From Phoronis australis (Eukaryota; Phoronida; Phoronidae), in the NCBI GenBank assembly GCA_002633005.1, contig NMRA01000429.1, forward strand, positions 331,322 to 395,321: a stretch of DNA of 64,000 nucleotides. The letters are read 5' to 3'. The notes below the pieces were generated by a model. That model was given only the letters and a program-made list of their open reading frames with translations. It made no database searches and was not told the origin of the DNA. Positions 33,901-44,990 of this stretch are shown here, piece by piece. The position numbers and the translations under genes are program-made. The number at the start of each line of letters is the position of its first letter. Within the stretch, counting starts at the first letter, position 1.

Positions 33901-36900
33901 CAAAGCACAGTCATGTCGTAATGGCACCTCCATCAAGTGCATAAGAGTTGAAATGATGATGTTGCTCATTCTGTGTACTATAGTGACTATAATGAAGTCA
34001 TGATGTTGACTCCATCATTGTAGTAACCAGCCAAGTCACAACATAGGCTTTGTGTATGTGATCCAACTTATGACGTTGACTACAATTCTTGACATTGACT
34101 CCATCTGTATATTGTTGTAACTAGTTAATTCATGACATTGACTGCATCTGTATATTGTTGTAACTAGACAATTCATGACATTGACTCTATCTGTATATTG
34201 TTGCCACCAGTCAATTCATGACATTGACTTCACCTGTATATTGCTGTAACTAGTCAAGTCATGACACTGACTCCATAACTCTGTATACTGCAGGCACAGG
34301 TTAACTCAAGATGTTGATTCCACACTGTTTTTGCAGTCACAGGGCAAGTCAAGAAGTTGATCCCCAATTACAAAAGGAGTTAGAAGACCTTGAGGCTAGA
34401 CATCGACAAGAAATGGAACAGCTACAAAAACAGTTTGATGACGACTGTGACGAGTTGAGAAAGGTAAGTTAATGAGTGGTATGCTGCTGGATGCTTCTAA
34501 GAACTGCCCATTTTGACATCCTCCTTGGCCTTCCCTTCTGTCCCTGGCAGAGAGGTTTTAGGGAAAATTTAACGTCGGCAAAATATGTACCATAATGTTG
34601 AATTGGTTGAAGAAAATACAACCTACCTCTAACACAAACCTTTGGCTAAGAAAGTTAGGTACTTGTTTTATGAAGTGACAGGGCTTTGTTTTTCCAATGA
34701 ATGGGGTTACTATTTGGGGTTACTGGCTTCCCGAAATTGGGCCACATCAGTTAGACTTATATTGTCGAATTATGGATTCCACGAAGTTTGGTTAAATCAA
34801 GGCGTTGTGTGTGAAAATACTTTTCTGCTAGTTTTTAGGCAGTGAATAAGGAATTGTTATTTGCAGGGATAGAGACAAAATGTTGAGAGAAATCCTAAAC
34901 TGTGTATTAAATTGTAACTATTTATAATGAATTTAAAAAGGAATTCAAATTGGAAATTTTTTTAAGTTTGAGTATACCCATGCACAAATTATGTCATGGT
35001 ACGTTTTCATTGCTCCAGCCACAGTCTTGTGATTGAAGTAGGCAGGCTCTTGAATTTGGATAGGGCAAACAGAGTGTGTCCCTTCTGCCCCAATGTTGTA
35101 GAAGACGAGTATCATTTCCTTCTAAGCTGTGATAAATATTTTGAACTGAGAGAAAATTATATTGAAGTGTACTTCTGGAATTTTCACTAGCCATATTTTT
35201 GTCTGTTTAGTTTGCCATACCTTTCCCACATCAGAAAATTTCTGGTTTGTGTAAGGATATGTAGGGGCTTATCTACAAGTCTGTCTATTTAGTCAAATAT
35301 ATTGGAAACTATAAAAATTAAGGATAAGCTTAATTTGTTGGTATAGTTTGATGGTCTTATGTAGGGATGAGATGTGTAACTATCTTCGATAATCTCTCCT
35401 AGTCTTTTCACAAGTAGTTTTAAATTACATAATCACTTAATTTTTGTAATTCTGATTATCTGTAACACAATGTATTTTTTATTCTCTGGTGGCTCCGTGG
35501 TCAGCGGACCTTTCGGGTCCTTCACGGAGTCTCCATAAGCGTAAATCTGCATCAAGTGTATTTTTTGTCTTAATGTGAATAAAGTGTATTATACTACTAC
35601 TAACTATGTTTGTGAGCCAGTAAAGAACATGTGTTGCTATTGTCCAGCAAAACAGAGAGTCTGAGGATGCAATGACGGAGCTGTGTCAAAGGGAGAAGTT
35701 CTTGGAAACGGAACTTAAGAAACTTGACGAAAGCAAAGGGAAGGCAAAGAAGAGAATAGATGAGCTCCACACCCAACTGAAAGGTCTAGAACTGAAGTTG
35801 AATGCCAAGAAACGGGGCAGTATCCTTGGTGGAGTGTGTAAGGTAGAGTTGATGTGTACGGGCATTCAACTCATATCATGGTACTGGTGGAATGGCTATG
35901 AGCAGTTGAACACGTGGCAACTACCTATCGAAAATCTCAATAACACAGCTGTTTCTCAGTCTGTAGTCTCAAATGGGAGCCCAGCCACAATTTTTGAAGG
36001 AAAAATTCCGGGTCACTGCTAAAAGCGGTACTTATGTCAGTGGTATTATTTGTTTTTGTTTTATCATGCTATCCAGTAGGGAGGGGTGGGATAAATCCAC
36101 CTACACTGGTTTGAGCTGAATCTCGCATGGATACATACATTTGAGAGAGCTAGAGGTCTTTTAAACTTTTCTTAATCATAAGAATTTCTTGTAGTACTTA
36201 TGTTCATCTCTTGAAAAACTACCTGGTTGAATTTCTGGAGATGCTGTCTGATTGTACAGTGGCATCAGAACCAATTTGGATTGAAATAACTAAAATGACT
36301 CAATATCCTTTTGTTGTCTACCCATACTTAATATCTGATTCTCCCAAAACAGGCCTCAGACAGTTTTGTACAACATTTCATACCGTATATCCAGAAATAG
36401 GTGCATGCACCCAAAACCAAGAGAACATTGTTTAAAATATTCCTTGAGTGTAAATTTACTTTAACTGTTACACAATGATAGATGCATTCATGCTTCCAAT
36501 TTAGCACTGAGAATAGTTTAAGACATTAACATAAGAGGGGGTTAATGTCTGTGCTTGTAAAGGAAGAGACATGACGTGCATGCATATGCAAAACACGAGC
36601 AAAATCTTTCCTATGAAAAAGCCATTATTTTGGATACGGGCACAAACTGGGCTTACGTATGCTCATGTCCATTTAATTAACTTGTCATACGTAGTGTTTC
36701 ATTGTTTCAGGCCAGTTGTGATCATGAGAAGACTCTAGAGCTACTGAATAGTCGCGTAAAGGAGATGGAGATTGTCAACACAGAGCTGATGGTAGAGAAT
36801 GAAACTGCCAAACAACAAGTGGACATTCTGCTCAGTGATTGGACAGTTCGAGAGGCAGAGTTGTCACAAGCTGAGGAGGACTTTAAGCAAAGGGTGAGTT

Positions 36901-38179
36901 TCAATAACGTTTTTTCTGACTCTTTTTTGCGTTCTTTATGACAGAATCCGAAATCTTGTGACGTTTCACGAAATGTTACAGGCTCACATGATGCGCAAAG
37001 AATTTGTCTTTGGGACAGATTTTTAAGGGTGCTGATGGGCATCATAGCTGCTGTGGAAATGTGATACTATTTTAAATGTTCCTGTGGTAGTCTCAGACGT
37101 TCATTTAACATTTGGTACAATCACAAGACCCGTGGACTCGTCTTTCTCTCATTACTTTCCTTTTTGTAATAAAGTGCCGTCCACACGCAGACTTACCCTT
37201 AGTACATGTTACTCCTGGAATGAGGTATGAGTTCTCGCTAGGTTTGAATGCTGTGTGGATGCTATAATTTAAACTAGCGCAGTTTACTTCACTTCTAATC
37301 GCTGTGTGGCTGCAAACCTGGGGTAAGGCAGAAATAATTATCTGCTGCAGTTTCATTCAGATGGGTCTTCTTTTGTGTATTGTAATCGCATCAGCTGTAC
37401 ATTGTCATACACAGAATGACAACATATTATGCCTTACACTAGTTCTTGGATAAAGTGGGGCAAGTTGCACTAAGTGCAAGTTGTTCTATGGCAGGCTGTG
37501 TGTGGACGAGACTTAAGATAGGAGCTACTTAGGGTAACCACAAATTTGTAATCAGTCAGCACCATTTTGATTCAGCGAATGGGTGTATAAAAGTGGGGCG
37601 ATTTCTAGACCAGTGTCTCAACAAGCTAGCTTGTCTCAGTCCATTTTTGCACTGCATGTGGCCTCAGGTATTAATGAACTGTCAGGTTTTTATTAAAAGT
37701 CCAGAAACCGCTACTCATCTGAGTAGGGCCAAAGTTGAGAAGTTTAATCATGAGGTAAGTCAAGCTTAGTTTAAATTCTCTCAATTGATGGAACGCTAGT
37801 TTGCAGCAATTTTAATTTCTGCATCCCATTTTAGGAGAATGGTTTTTTACCCATTCAGTAAGAGCAAACTTAAGATATAGAATACAAGATCTTTGAAATG
37901 TGCTGAAAACTTTGAACTTGTAGAAAAATCTTTTAAACTGGTCGCTGTTGAATTCTGTTGATTCTTTGTTTGTGCTTTCAAATGACTACACTCAATGTGG
38001 TTACGCGGTGGTTTTGTCCAATAATTAACACTGGCAGTGGCGGTCTGTGTCTACCGTTTTTAATACAATGCATTGTTTCTCCTATTGTAGTTGCAAAACA
38101 AATGGCAGGAAAGATACCGCAAGTGGATGGAGACAACGGAAGCCAAAATAGTAGAGCTGCAACGAGCCAACCAAGTATT
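30985..38179 (+). CDS. Coiled-coil protein, at least six exons (partial model)
   Basis: Exons by GT-AG rule and phase: 30985-31035 (opens MPSYAEENVVLREKIAE, phase 0 out), 32750-32862 (LEKEKKAIKDEIEKLRHEQN..., phase 2 out), 34337-34463 (phase 0 out), 35648-35842 (phase 0), 36711-36893 (phase 0), 38091-38179 (phase 2 out). All five junctions keep the frame, with donors such as GTCAGT, GTGAGT, GTAAGT and GTAGAG. The product is about 250 residues of nearly unbroken heptad-rich, Glu/Lys/Gln-rich helix; the last exon has WQERYRKWMETTEAKIVELQ. There is no signal peptide or membrane segment. The composition suits a structural, centrosomal or ciliary scaffold, but I do not recognise the family. The first ATG could instead lie in an internal exon with an acceptor at about 31000. 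The last exon is uncertain (see 38929 and 40780). Introns hold LINE debris and a tandem repeat. Confidence 0.78.
31320..32070 (+). mobile_element. LINE 3' fragment with zf-RVT motif, inside intron 1 of the coiled-coil gene
   Basis: Encodes SDTWWRKVNKLPFNCTKDTK, then in a shifted frame RKLPTNNYLHKIKIKTSDLC and CSFCGEHSETFLHLFWEF. This is the zf-RVT (C..CG..ET..HLFW.C) end of L1/Tx1-like ORF2; the last Cys is replaced by Phe. The tail with LLAKNFIF at about 31947 matches the tail of the fragment at 41459. Same strand as the host gene. Confidence 0.75.
32750..32862 (+). CDS. Coiled-coil gene, second exon
   Basis: Acceptor TTTCCAG, donor GTGAGT. Codes LEKEKKAIKDEIEKL...EVRGLEE with phase 2 out; the split codon GA|T at the next exon gives Asp. 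Listed separately because it is a clean, short exon within the partial gene model. Confidence 0.8.
34060..34305 (+). repeat. 43-bp tandem repeat, about five copies, in an intron
   Basis: The word GACATTGAC(T) recurs at 34091, 34134, 34177 and 34220, with a variant (GACACTGACT) at 34264, a strict 43-44 bp period. Each unit carries CATCTGTATATTGTTGTAAC. The array ends about 30 bp before the acceptor of the exon at 34337 and so overlaps the likely branch-point region. Confidence 0.85.
34337..34463 (+). CDS. Coiled-coil gene, third exon
   Basis: Acceptor TTTTTGCAG, donor GTAAGTT. Codes DHRASQEVDPQLQKELEDLE and continues with RHRQEMEQLQKQFDDDCDEL. Phase 2 in, 0 out. Confidence 0.82.
34630..35560 (+). 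mobile_element. LINE 3' fragment in the intron between 34463 and 35648
   Basis: Encodes RLILSNYGFHEVWLNQGVV, then SSHSLVIEVGRLLNLDRANR and VCPFCPNVVEDEYHFLLSCD, the ...S.HxLxIExGR...R.C..C....EDEYHFLL.C pattern of a metazoan LINE ORF2 end. A terminal hairpin-like stretch GGTGGCTCCGTGGTCAGCGG / CACGGAGTCTCCA at about 35492-35535 may mark its 3' end. Different from the 31-32 kb LINE. Confidence 0.74.
35648..35842 (+). CDS. Coiled-coil gene, fourth exon
   Basis: 65 codons, phase 0-0. Codes QNRESEDAMTELCQREKFLE and onward to KLNAKKRGSILGGVCK before GTAGAG. The weakly helical end (GSILGGVCK) could mean that an earlier donor is used. Confidence 0.8.
36711..36893 (+). CDS. Coiled-coil gene, fifth exon
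   Basis: 61 codons, phase 0-0, acceptor TTGTTTCAG, donor GTGAGT. Codes ASCDHEKTLELLNSRVKEME and ends AELSQAEEDFKQR. Confidence 0.85.
38091..38179 (+). CDS. Coiled-coil gene, sixth exon
   Basis: Acceptor CCTATTGTAG, donor GTGAGT. Codes LQNKWQERYRKWMETTEAKI and VELQRANQV plus two bases. Phase 0 in, 2 out. Confidence 0.82.
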
Positions 38180-38928
38180 GTGAGTAATTTTTATGCTGCA
38201 ACGCGTTTTTATTGACTGAAAACAATAGGGAACCGTGTGTGCTGTAGGCTATGTGCTTTGGTAGTATTGAACACATGGTAAAAACTCACTGAAATCAGTA
38301 GGGTTTTGAAGTTAGTTTGCTTAACTGCACCATGGCGAGGTCGTCATTTTAATGCCTGGTAAAAACTGTAGTTTTTCAGTCATTCACCTTCAGTTGACAA
38401 ACAAGATACCTGAGGTCCACACCGTATAGGAAAATGCACTTCATGATTGTGCAGTAATTTTCCACTTGTTTCGTACGTATAACAATTGCCAAAATTGTCA
38501 TTTTTAAAAGACCTATTACTAATTTCTAAAAAAATTGGAAACTTTACCAAATGCTGCTGTGAGGATTCTACACAGTGCAAACCATGCAGATGTCTACCTT
38601 CAAGGTAGCATTTGATGGAAACTGGTAGAAATACACTTTGGTATAAAAAACAATTGTGTGCACCCATACTAATGACTTTTGTGTGATAATAAAAATGTGC
38701 TATTGTCCCAAAGACTTACCCTTGTAATCCAGTGTTGTCTTTCAATTTTATAACAGTTCAATGTTAGTTATGAAAGGAGAACATTCACCTTTGTGAATGT
38801 GTTACTGGGGAATTTGGTGTATTTTATTTAAGGCTGTATTTCACCTTGTTTAGCTCGCTAAAAATGAAAATTAAATTAGACCTTTTTGTTGCATGTAATC
38901 AATCTCATAATTTTCTTTTCCGTAATAG

Positions 38929-39014
38929 ATTTCTATTTCTATCACCAATAAGAGCACTGAAACCATTAGCAACTCAAGAAAATGATTTGGAGTTTATTGG
39001 GGATGGCCAACCCT
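38929..39014 (+). CDS. Candidate terminal exon A of the coiled-coil gene
   Basis: Acceptor CCGTAATAG. With the phase-2 donor at 38179 it reads LFLFLSPIRALKPLATQEND and LEFIGDGQP then stop. Frame is compatible, but the composition differs from the rest of the protein. Alternative to the 40780 exon. Confidence 0.25.
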
Positions 39015-39663
39015 AAAATTGCGAATGAAAAACTGGCCCGTGTAGGCATTGCCCTTGACTTGAGTTGTTAACAACTGAAATAGAATCCTATCACAGTAAC
39101 GAGTATTAAGAGACTCATTTATAGCCAGTTAAATGACGAAAATGCCACTTTTATATTAAAAGTATTTTGAACCAGTATTTTGTTGAGCTGCTTGAATTAT
39201 TAAATAGCTTTTCCTCAAACTAGAGCATTGTCTAATTAGTGTCGGCCAGTCCGAATACAGTAGTTTTCAAGCTAGACACAATGCATCTGTCAACCTTTCA
39301 CAAACATCTTGGCCAGAATTGTTCTGGCAGTATCCAAACTTTGGTCCTAATAAAATAATGCTTGAAGAGACACCTGTTGAGATTTAGCCAGAATCGAAAC
39401 ATGACCTTTGTTGAATTTCGACGTTGTACAGTTGATTTTCAAAACTGCTGCAAGTTCTGTGCTCTCACTTTTCCATTTTTATGCGCCCACATATGTGGAC
39501 GCATTATGTCGTCATCTCTGTCCAACCGTCCGGGCGGCCTCCATTCGGCGTCCGCTGCTTTATCTCCAAAACCCTTTGACATACATTCAGGAATTGTAGC
39601 ACATATGTTCCATTCATGAATGGGACGGCATGTGCGAACTTTCGGACGGATCCGACTACCGGT

Positions 39664-39677
39664 GTGCCCCCTAGTGG
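39664..39677 (-). promoter_or_regulatory. CTCF-like motif, exact consensus
   Basis: Reads CCACTAGGGGGCAC on the minus strand, matching the bilaterian CTCF core CCASYAGRKGGCRS at all 14 positions. Binding is inferred, not shown. Confidence 0.6.
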
Positions 39678-39808
39678 CAATTTTAGTTTTTTACGCTTAC
39701 CTTTGTATCTTCAAAAGTCCTGAATGGATTTTCATGAAATTTGGTATGTAGGCACCTATTAGTGAGATGACGCTATCCTACTGTTTTCAGATGGATTCGA
39801 CGTAGTTT

Positions 39809-39822
39809 GCGCCACCTAGTGG
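39809..39822 (-). promoter_or_regulatory. CTCF-like motif, exact consensus
   Basis: Reads CCACTAGGTGGCGC on the minus strand (preceded by TGG), matching the CTCF core at all 14 positions. Second core of the repeat, 145 bp from the first. Confidence 0.6.
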
Positions 39823-40779
39823 CCATTTTTACTGTTTTCGAGTCTGTATTTTTGCGTCCACCCCTCTATCAACCAAACCGCTCAAAGGATGATTGTGAAA
39901 ATTGGCGTGTATGTGCTTACTATAAGGAAGACAGCTGACAATGATTTTCAGACGATTTGGACTACTGTGGCGCCTCCTAGTGGCAGTTTTGTTTTTTTGC
40001 GCCCATGGCTGTATCTCCCAAACCGTTTGCAGGATCTTTACTAAATTTAGCAAGTGTATTTATGTGATGTTGACAACGGACGATGACGACTTTAGGATGA
40101 TTCTGACTACCGGTATGCCTCTAGTGGCAATTTTAGTATTTGCCTCTAGTGGCAATTTTAGTATTTTACATTGACCTCTGTATTTTCATAGGTCTTCAGG
40201 TGTATACTTTGTGTTACTTCGTGACTATGAAGGAAAAGTTCCAAGTAGAAATTTGTTTCTGGCATTCTAATGCTGTGGTAATCTCGTATGTTGGTAAATT
40301 TGTTTTTAATTCTATGTTTCTGTGGTGCTTTAAGCAACTGATGTATGGGATGTGCTTGTATTATGAAGATCACTCACATTTTGCCCCTAGCCTATTGAGG
40401 AGACAATGACCATGCCTTTCCATTTTGCAAAGTACAACATACTACATATATGCCCTCTACTGGCCACTTTATGGTACCAATAAACAACCCTAGGATACCG
40501 TATACAGTGCATTTGTGGGCGCATTTCAACGCTCTGCATTGCTCTTGTTATAATTGTCCCCAATGGGCACTACGCCTACTGATTTCCCATCTCCCCTGGT
40601 ACATAATGATTTTCCATTTGATGCAATAGTGACACAGGTGTTCATGTGCTTGTTTTGTGCGACTTACACAAAGCATCACACTTGAAAAAATTTTAGATAC
40701 GTAAAGCATCCCAAATTAGTCAAAATGTCTAGAAATGGAAAAGGTAACGTTCCTCTATTAAAAAAAACTCTCATTGCAG

Positions 40780-40804
40780 ACGGAGAATGCTGAATCCAGA
40801 CTGA
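40780..40804 (+). CDS. Candidate terminal exon B of the coiled-coil gene
   Basis: Acceptor CTCATTGCAG. Joined to the phase-2 donor at 38179 it adds LRRMLNPD and a stop. Read in phase 0 it would give TENAESRLRRK and a stop, which looks even more coiled-coil-like but does not fit the phase of the preceding donor. One of the two is plausible as the C-terminus. Confidence 0.35.
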
Positions 40805-41419
40805 GAAGGAAGTAATTCATTTCAAGTTAAATCACTTACCAGATGTCGCAAGTCTCTGCCTTGATTGCCAGAAACGGCATGGTCAACAGATTGTGTTGCT
40901 GTTGTAACATTTCAATATTCTGTCCAGATAATGCGCTGCATGTTACAGAAATTGTAATGTTCTTGTGTTCGATTCACATAATTCCGATATTTTCAAGATT
41001 GGCACAATGTGGTTTTGGCAACACCATAAACGTGCTATATTCTTACCTTGTGGGTGTCATGTAAAAAAATGGTTTGGACAACTCTACATTTACCTGAGTG
41101 AACAGTCAGGCATTGTAGGAAACTTGCACCTTCTGTCAAAACTAATTAGTCCACTTATCATGATTTTTAGTTTTGAGAAAACTGACAGCTCATTGTTTGC
41201 TTCAGACAATGTACATCATGCTGCTCGTTATGTTTAGATGCCAGGGCATTATGGCTGTCTGGAAAGGCGATTTAACAAATTTCAAATCAAACAGTCATGT
41301 GATAAGTTACTATTTGATGTTGCTTTAGTAAAGCAAATATGCCTGTAGCAAAAGTGAAGGTTTTTACATCAGAGCACAAAACCGGGTAAGCCCAGAGAAT
41401 TTTTAAAAAATTGGCGTCC

Positions 41420-41665
41420 CCTTTCTTTGTTAAATATAAACTATAAAATTTTGTCATCATGATAATTCTTTTAGCCAATTTTATATACTGTAGAAAGCTG
41501 AAAGTAGAGCCTCCACTTTTCAAAAAAGAATTAGAAATTAATTTCTCATTCAGAAAATATAATTATTGTAAAAATGGATTAGGAGACATATTTCTCCGAA
41601 GATGGTCTCTTTTTTCCTATTTTAAAAGAAACTACAAATTTGGTGTTTTTAGTTTGTGAAATTGA
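41420..41665 (+). mobile_element. LINE 3' tail fragment
   Basis: Encodes ILLANFIYCRKLKVEPPLFK, matching the LL(G/A)K.FIY.CK....P....F tail after zf-RVT in L1/Tx1-like LINEs. The 31-32 kb copy ends the same way. Followed by AATAAATG. Confidence 0.65.
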
Positions 41666-41843
41666 GTTCTCGATGAAATGTGTGTGTGTAATGTGTCATT
41701 GGGGATTTCTGTCTTTGTACGGTACTGTTCTGTTATTATTGCAATAAATGTTGAAAAAAATGTATTGCGGCTTTAAATGTTTGTCCAAGCTAACTCTTCG
41801 TTTGTGCACAATATTTACGTTAAACTGTAGTAGAACTGATTTA

Positions 41844-42345
41844 ATGGAATATGTCGAGCAAAAACAAAGGGAAATTTTTTAGCGTCATGAGCGCCAGCTC
41901 ATTCGCGATACCTTTGAAAAGGAAATGGCCCGTGAAAATCATATCTTAAATCAACAGGTAGAGTTGCATAGGCTTAAAAATGCTGGAATCGAAATGGGTT
42001 CAGCAACCGCGAAAACCATGTCCAGAGGGGTTAAAAATTACCGTGTTTTGATGAAAATTGTGACAACATGGATTCATACCTCTCAAGGTTTGAGAAGTAT
42101 GCAGCCACAAATGGCTGCAGCTAAGAGATGGCTATGAATTTGAGTGTCCTTCAATGGAAGGCACTTGACACTCCAGTGAGGATGTCAACTGAGAATGTAG
42201 ACAACTAAGAAAATTAAAGAAGCTTTGTTGAAAAGTAATGTATTGACCGAAGACGGTTGTAGGAAAAGGTTTTTCAATCTTCTATTGAAAAAGGGGAAAC
42301 TGCCGCTCAATTCATAGCACGCTTATCCATGACATTTGACCGCCA
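41844..42345 (+). pseudogene. Gypsy-type retrotransposon gag remnant
   Basis: An ATG at 41844 opens a coiled-coil stretch with an in-frame TAG at 41880, then RHERQLIRDTFEKEMAREN. After a frame change comes MDSYLSRFEKYAATNG, the DxYLxRFExYA signature of Ty3/Gypsy gag, and after further shifts EALLKSNVLTEDGCRKRF and EKGETAAQFIARL, the region before the YLDRW motif. At least two frameshifts and three stops. The AATCAACAG|GTAGAG at 41957 resembles a splice donor, but reading on in frame matches gag better, so I reject an exon here. Confidence 0.72.
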
Positions 42346-42610
42346 GGTGTGAAATGACCCATGAATCATAATGACTGAGGAAATCTGCCCCAACATTGCT
42401 CTCGCCCTTAATGTATTCCACTCTGAAGCAAAACGGTTGCAAGGACATGGTCCACCTCAGTCCTCTGATTAGTAAATTTGGCTTTGAGCAAATGCAACAG
42501 TGACTGATGGTGTCTGAGAAAAACATTCTTTCTCATAAAGGTAGACTCTAACCTTACCGATTGCCCAACAGATTGCCATGCACTCACGTTCCATAACTTA
42601 ATATCTGTTC
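42325..42610 (-). pseudogene. Gypsy-type RNase H remnant, opposite orientation to the gag piece
   Basis: Minus strand encodes VMERECMAI.WAIGKVRVYL (the ExECLAIVWAIxKFRxYL motif) and, after a frame change, LQPFCFRVEYIKGESNVGAD followed by FLS, the end of a Ty3/Gypsy RNase H domain. It abuts the plus-strand gag remnant, so either two elements inserted or one was rearranged. Confidence 0.75.
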
Positions 42611-42689
42611 GCGTCTTTTAATAACTTTTTACTAGCATGAAGTGATTTACCTAGTTTTAAAATGACGCCAAGTGCTGTCAACTACAAAA

Positions 42690-43205
42690 TTTTTGATGGT
42701 TTGGAAGTCTTCATTTCTCCCATGGCCAGTGGGCCTTATTTATGGAACACTCTCCCTTCCTACATGTATGCTAAATCTGCAGCATCCTAGATAAGCTTTA
42801 AAAAAATTTCAAATCAATTTAACTCCATGTAGATGTGTTCTGTGTAGTAGACCAGACTATTTTTTAATTTCTGTCATTTATCCGTTGTTGTTTGTATTAC
42901 CAGCTGTGCCGTATGTGTATGTATGACTGTATTTTAATATTTATTGTCCGTTTTATTAAATATTTATATTTTATTTAATCATGTTCTATTACTCTTTAGT
43001 ATCTTCTATTGATTATTTTTATTATTTATTTTGTTTCATCAGTCTTTCCATGTTAATTTCTTATTCTTCACTGTTTATTTAAATCATTCATTTTGTAATT
43101 CCGTTTGTTTGTCTTACTGTCTTTGTATGTTTTTACTGAGTGCCCTCATGGAAAGCAGTGTGAACTGATGCGGCTACCCGTATTGTAAATATTACAAAAA
43201 TATTA
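42690..43205 (+). mobile_element. CR1/L2-like LINE 3' end
   Basis: Encodes SGPYLWNTLPSYMYAKSAAS then SFKK, matching the APxLWNxLPxxLR...FK end of CR1-type ORF2. A pyrimidine-rich 3' UTR follows, ending in GCCCTCATGGAAAGCAGTG, CGGCTACCCGTATTGTAAAT, the usual closing phrase of CR1/L2-type LINEs. Confidence 0.72.
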
Positions 43206-44990
43206 ATAACGCTACATTGTTTACGAGTTAATGCTAATTTTCATTATTCCAGACTGACGTCACTAATTCTCTACAAAAGACCAACATTGCAAAAAAATAG
43301 TTCTACCACACAAAAACAACTTCTGCCCAGTGTTTCTTTGTCATTGATATGAATTTAGTTAAACTAATTACCTGAAATGTTATTGATCCCCCATTGCCGC
43401 ACAAGTTAAAGTTGCGTGCAAGTTGTACAGTGCACGGCAGGTTACAATGATTACGTCACACTCACTGTCAATTTTTAAAATAATGTAAAAACGTTTTCAC
43501 TTTCTACAATGATGAAATAAAATTACGCAAACGCCATCACTTTATTTTTCATTCCCTCAGTCACAACAAAATCATCAACACCACAAATTCAATTTTATAT
43601 TCTTCACAACACAAGAGAACCTTATAGCAAGATTCATTAGGGTTTTACTTTATGGCACTAGATGTCACTGCTACATTGTGATTTTGCTCAAACATGACCA
43701 GGATTCGTAGCAGGAATGTATTGCCATGACAGCAATAAAAGCCTTCAAAGAGACCTTTGCTAGAGTATTCAATTTGTCTCAAGATCAATAAGAAACTTTT
43801 TTGCAAAACGGTCAGGAATAAATCTCTTATTGAAATTGCCAAAATTATGGAGCGAAAATTTTGGTGTACATATTTTGGAAACTTACTCCACAGTTACTGC
43901 AGAGTGATGTTCTAAAAGGTAATAAGTGCTTTAATTCCACTGTCTATAAAGGATTCAGGAAAAAGTGTCACCAGTCAGAAATTACAAGCTAAAGCGAAAA
44001 TAACAGCAACCTCAACAACATCTTAATATTTACCACTAAAATGGAATGATATTGAGAACATTTCGCGTTTCATCAAAACTAGAAATAAGCCACAGGTTGG
44101 CAATGTAAACCAGTCAAACTGGATAAAGGACGGTTACAGTTTAACAGTGGACAGGGGTAGTAAACATTTTAATCTAATTACAACTGAAACATTCTAACGA
44201 AGATTTTCACAAAAAATCTCACCTATTTAAGATGCTATGGAAACCTGTACATTAATTTTGTATTTTAGAATGCTTTTAATTTCAAGTTTACCAAAGCCAC
44301 CGTCAAGGTTTTGAGAAAGTGTGCATTCATAACAACTTTAAAAGCCAGATGCAAAGGTCAAATTATTTTTTCCCAAAATTGTTGAGATATTATCGTATCG
44401 GCCTATCTAATTAAACACAGTGTGTCTATACAGGGTGAAATTTCCGGAAAATACTTTCAGCCGAGGGTGCATATTTAGGAAAATGTGCATCTGATGAACC
44501 CTTTTCGATAGTCTGACGACAGAAAGTGGACACCCAAAAATTAACCAAACTTAATTTTCAAGGTTCCTCTTTTGCTACATTATTAAGAAGAATGCCTTGA
44601 ATAGGAAATTTCACTTGAGAACCAGCTAAAGTTTCTAAATGCCCCGACATATACTGGGCACTGCTAGCAATAAGCCTGGAAGTAAATTCAACTTTTTAGT
44701 AACAAAAATGGCAACTGAAAGTAAGCTGGGGATAACGAAAGCTTAATATGATAAGAAAACCTGTATCTGTGGCACCCTGAAGAGTTCTATGTCCATATAA
44801 AATCATAAACCCTGGCATTGACGTTTGAGCTCGTGTTTCAAAACAATACGACTTTACTCAAAAATAACAAATGCAACACACTTGTGACAAGCCTATTGAG
44901 TGCCCTAAAAATTAATAATTAAAATCAACAACCATCTTTATCACGATGTACAATAACTATACAATAAGCTGTAATGAGTGTAGCTGCTCC
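43206..44990. other. No gene recognised
   Basis: AT-rich sequence between the LINE tail and the stop codon of the beta-galactosidase gene; the right-hand part is likely that gene's 3' UTR. No supported features. Confidence 0.4.

Larger units (their letters stand above)
39476..40552 (-). repeat. CTCF-motif repeat element, copy 1
   Basis: Family ends are TTATGCGCCCACATATGTGG on the left and GGGCGCATTTCAACGCTCTG on the right; copy 2 (60399-61643) has the same ends in reverse. The interior is made of imperfect ~145-bp units, each with phrases such as CATGAAATTTGG or TACTAAATTTAG, a sentence like CTGTATCTCCCAAACCG, and a CTCF-like core. Minus-strand cores lie at 39664-39677, 39809-39822, 39970-39983 and about 40117; a fifth weaker one is at about 40450. 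A 25-base segment around 40117 is duplicated at 40141. No protein is encoded. Confidence 0.8.

Noticed and set aside
39362-40409. Overlapping plus-strand frames in the 39-40 kb region
   Set aside because: Non-coding repeat with internal ~145-bp units; frames are not conserved between copies.
41883-41957. Coiled-coil exon with a GTAGAG donor, possibly the last exon of the coiled-coil gene
   Set aside because: The frame continues past the donor into a Gypsy gag pattern, and extends upstream through a stop into more gag-like sequence, so it is a retroelement remnant.
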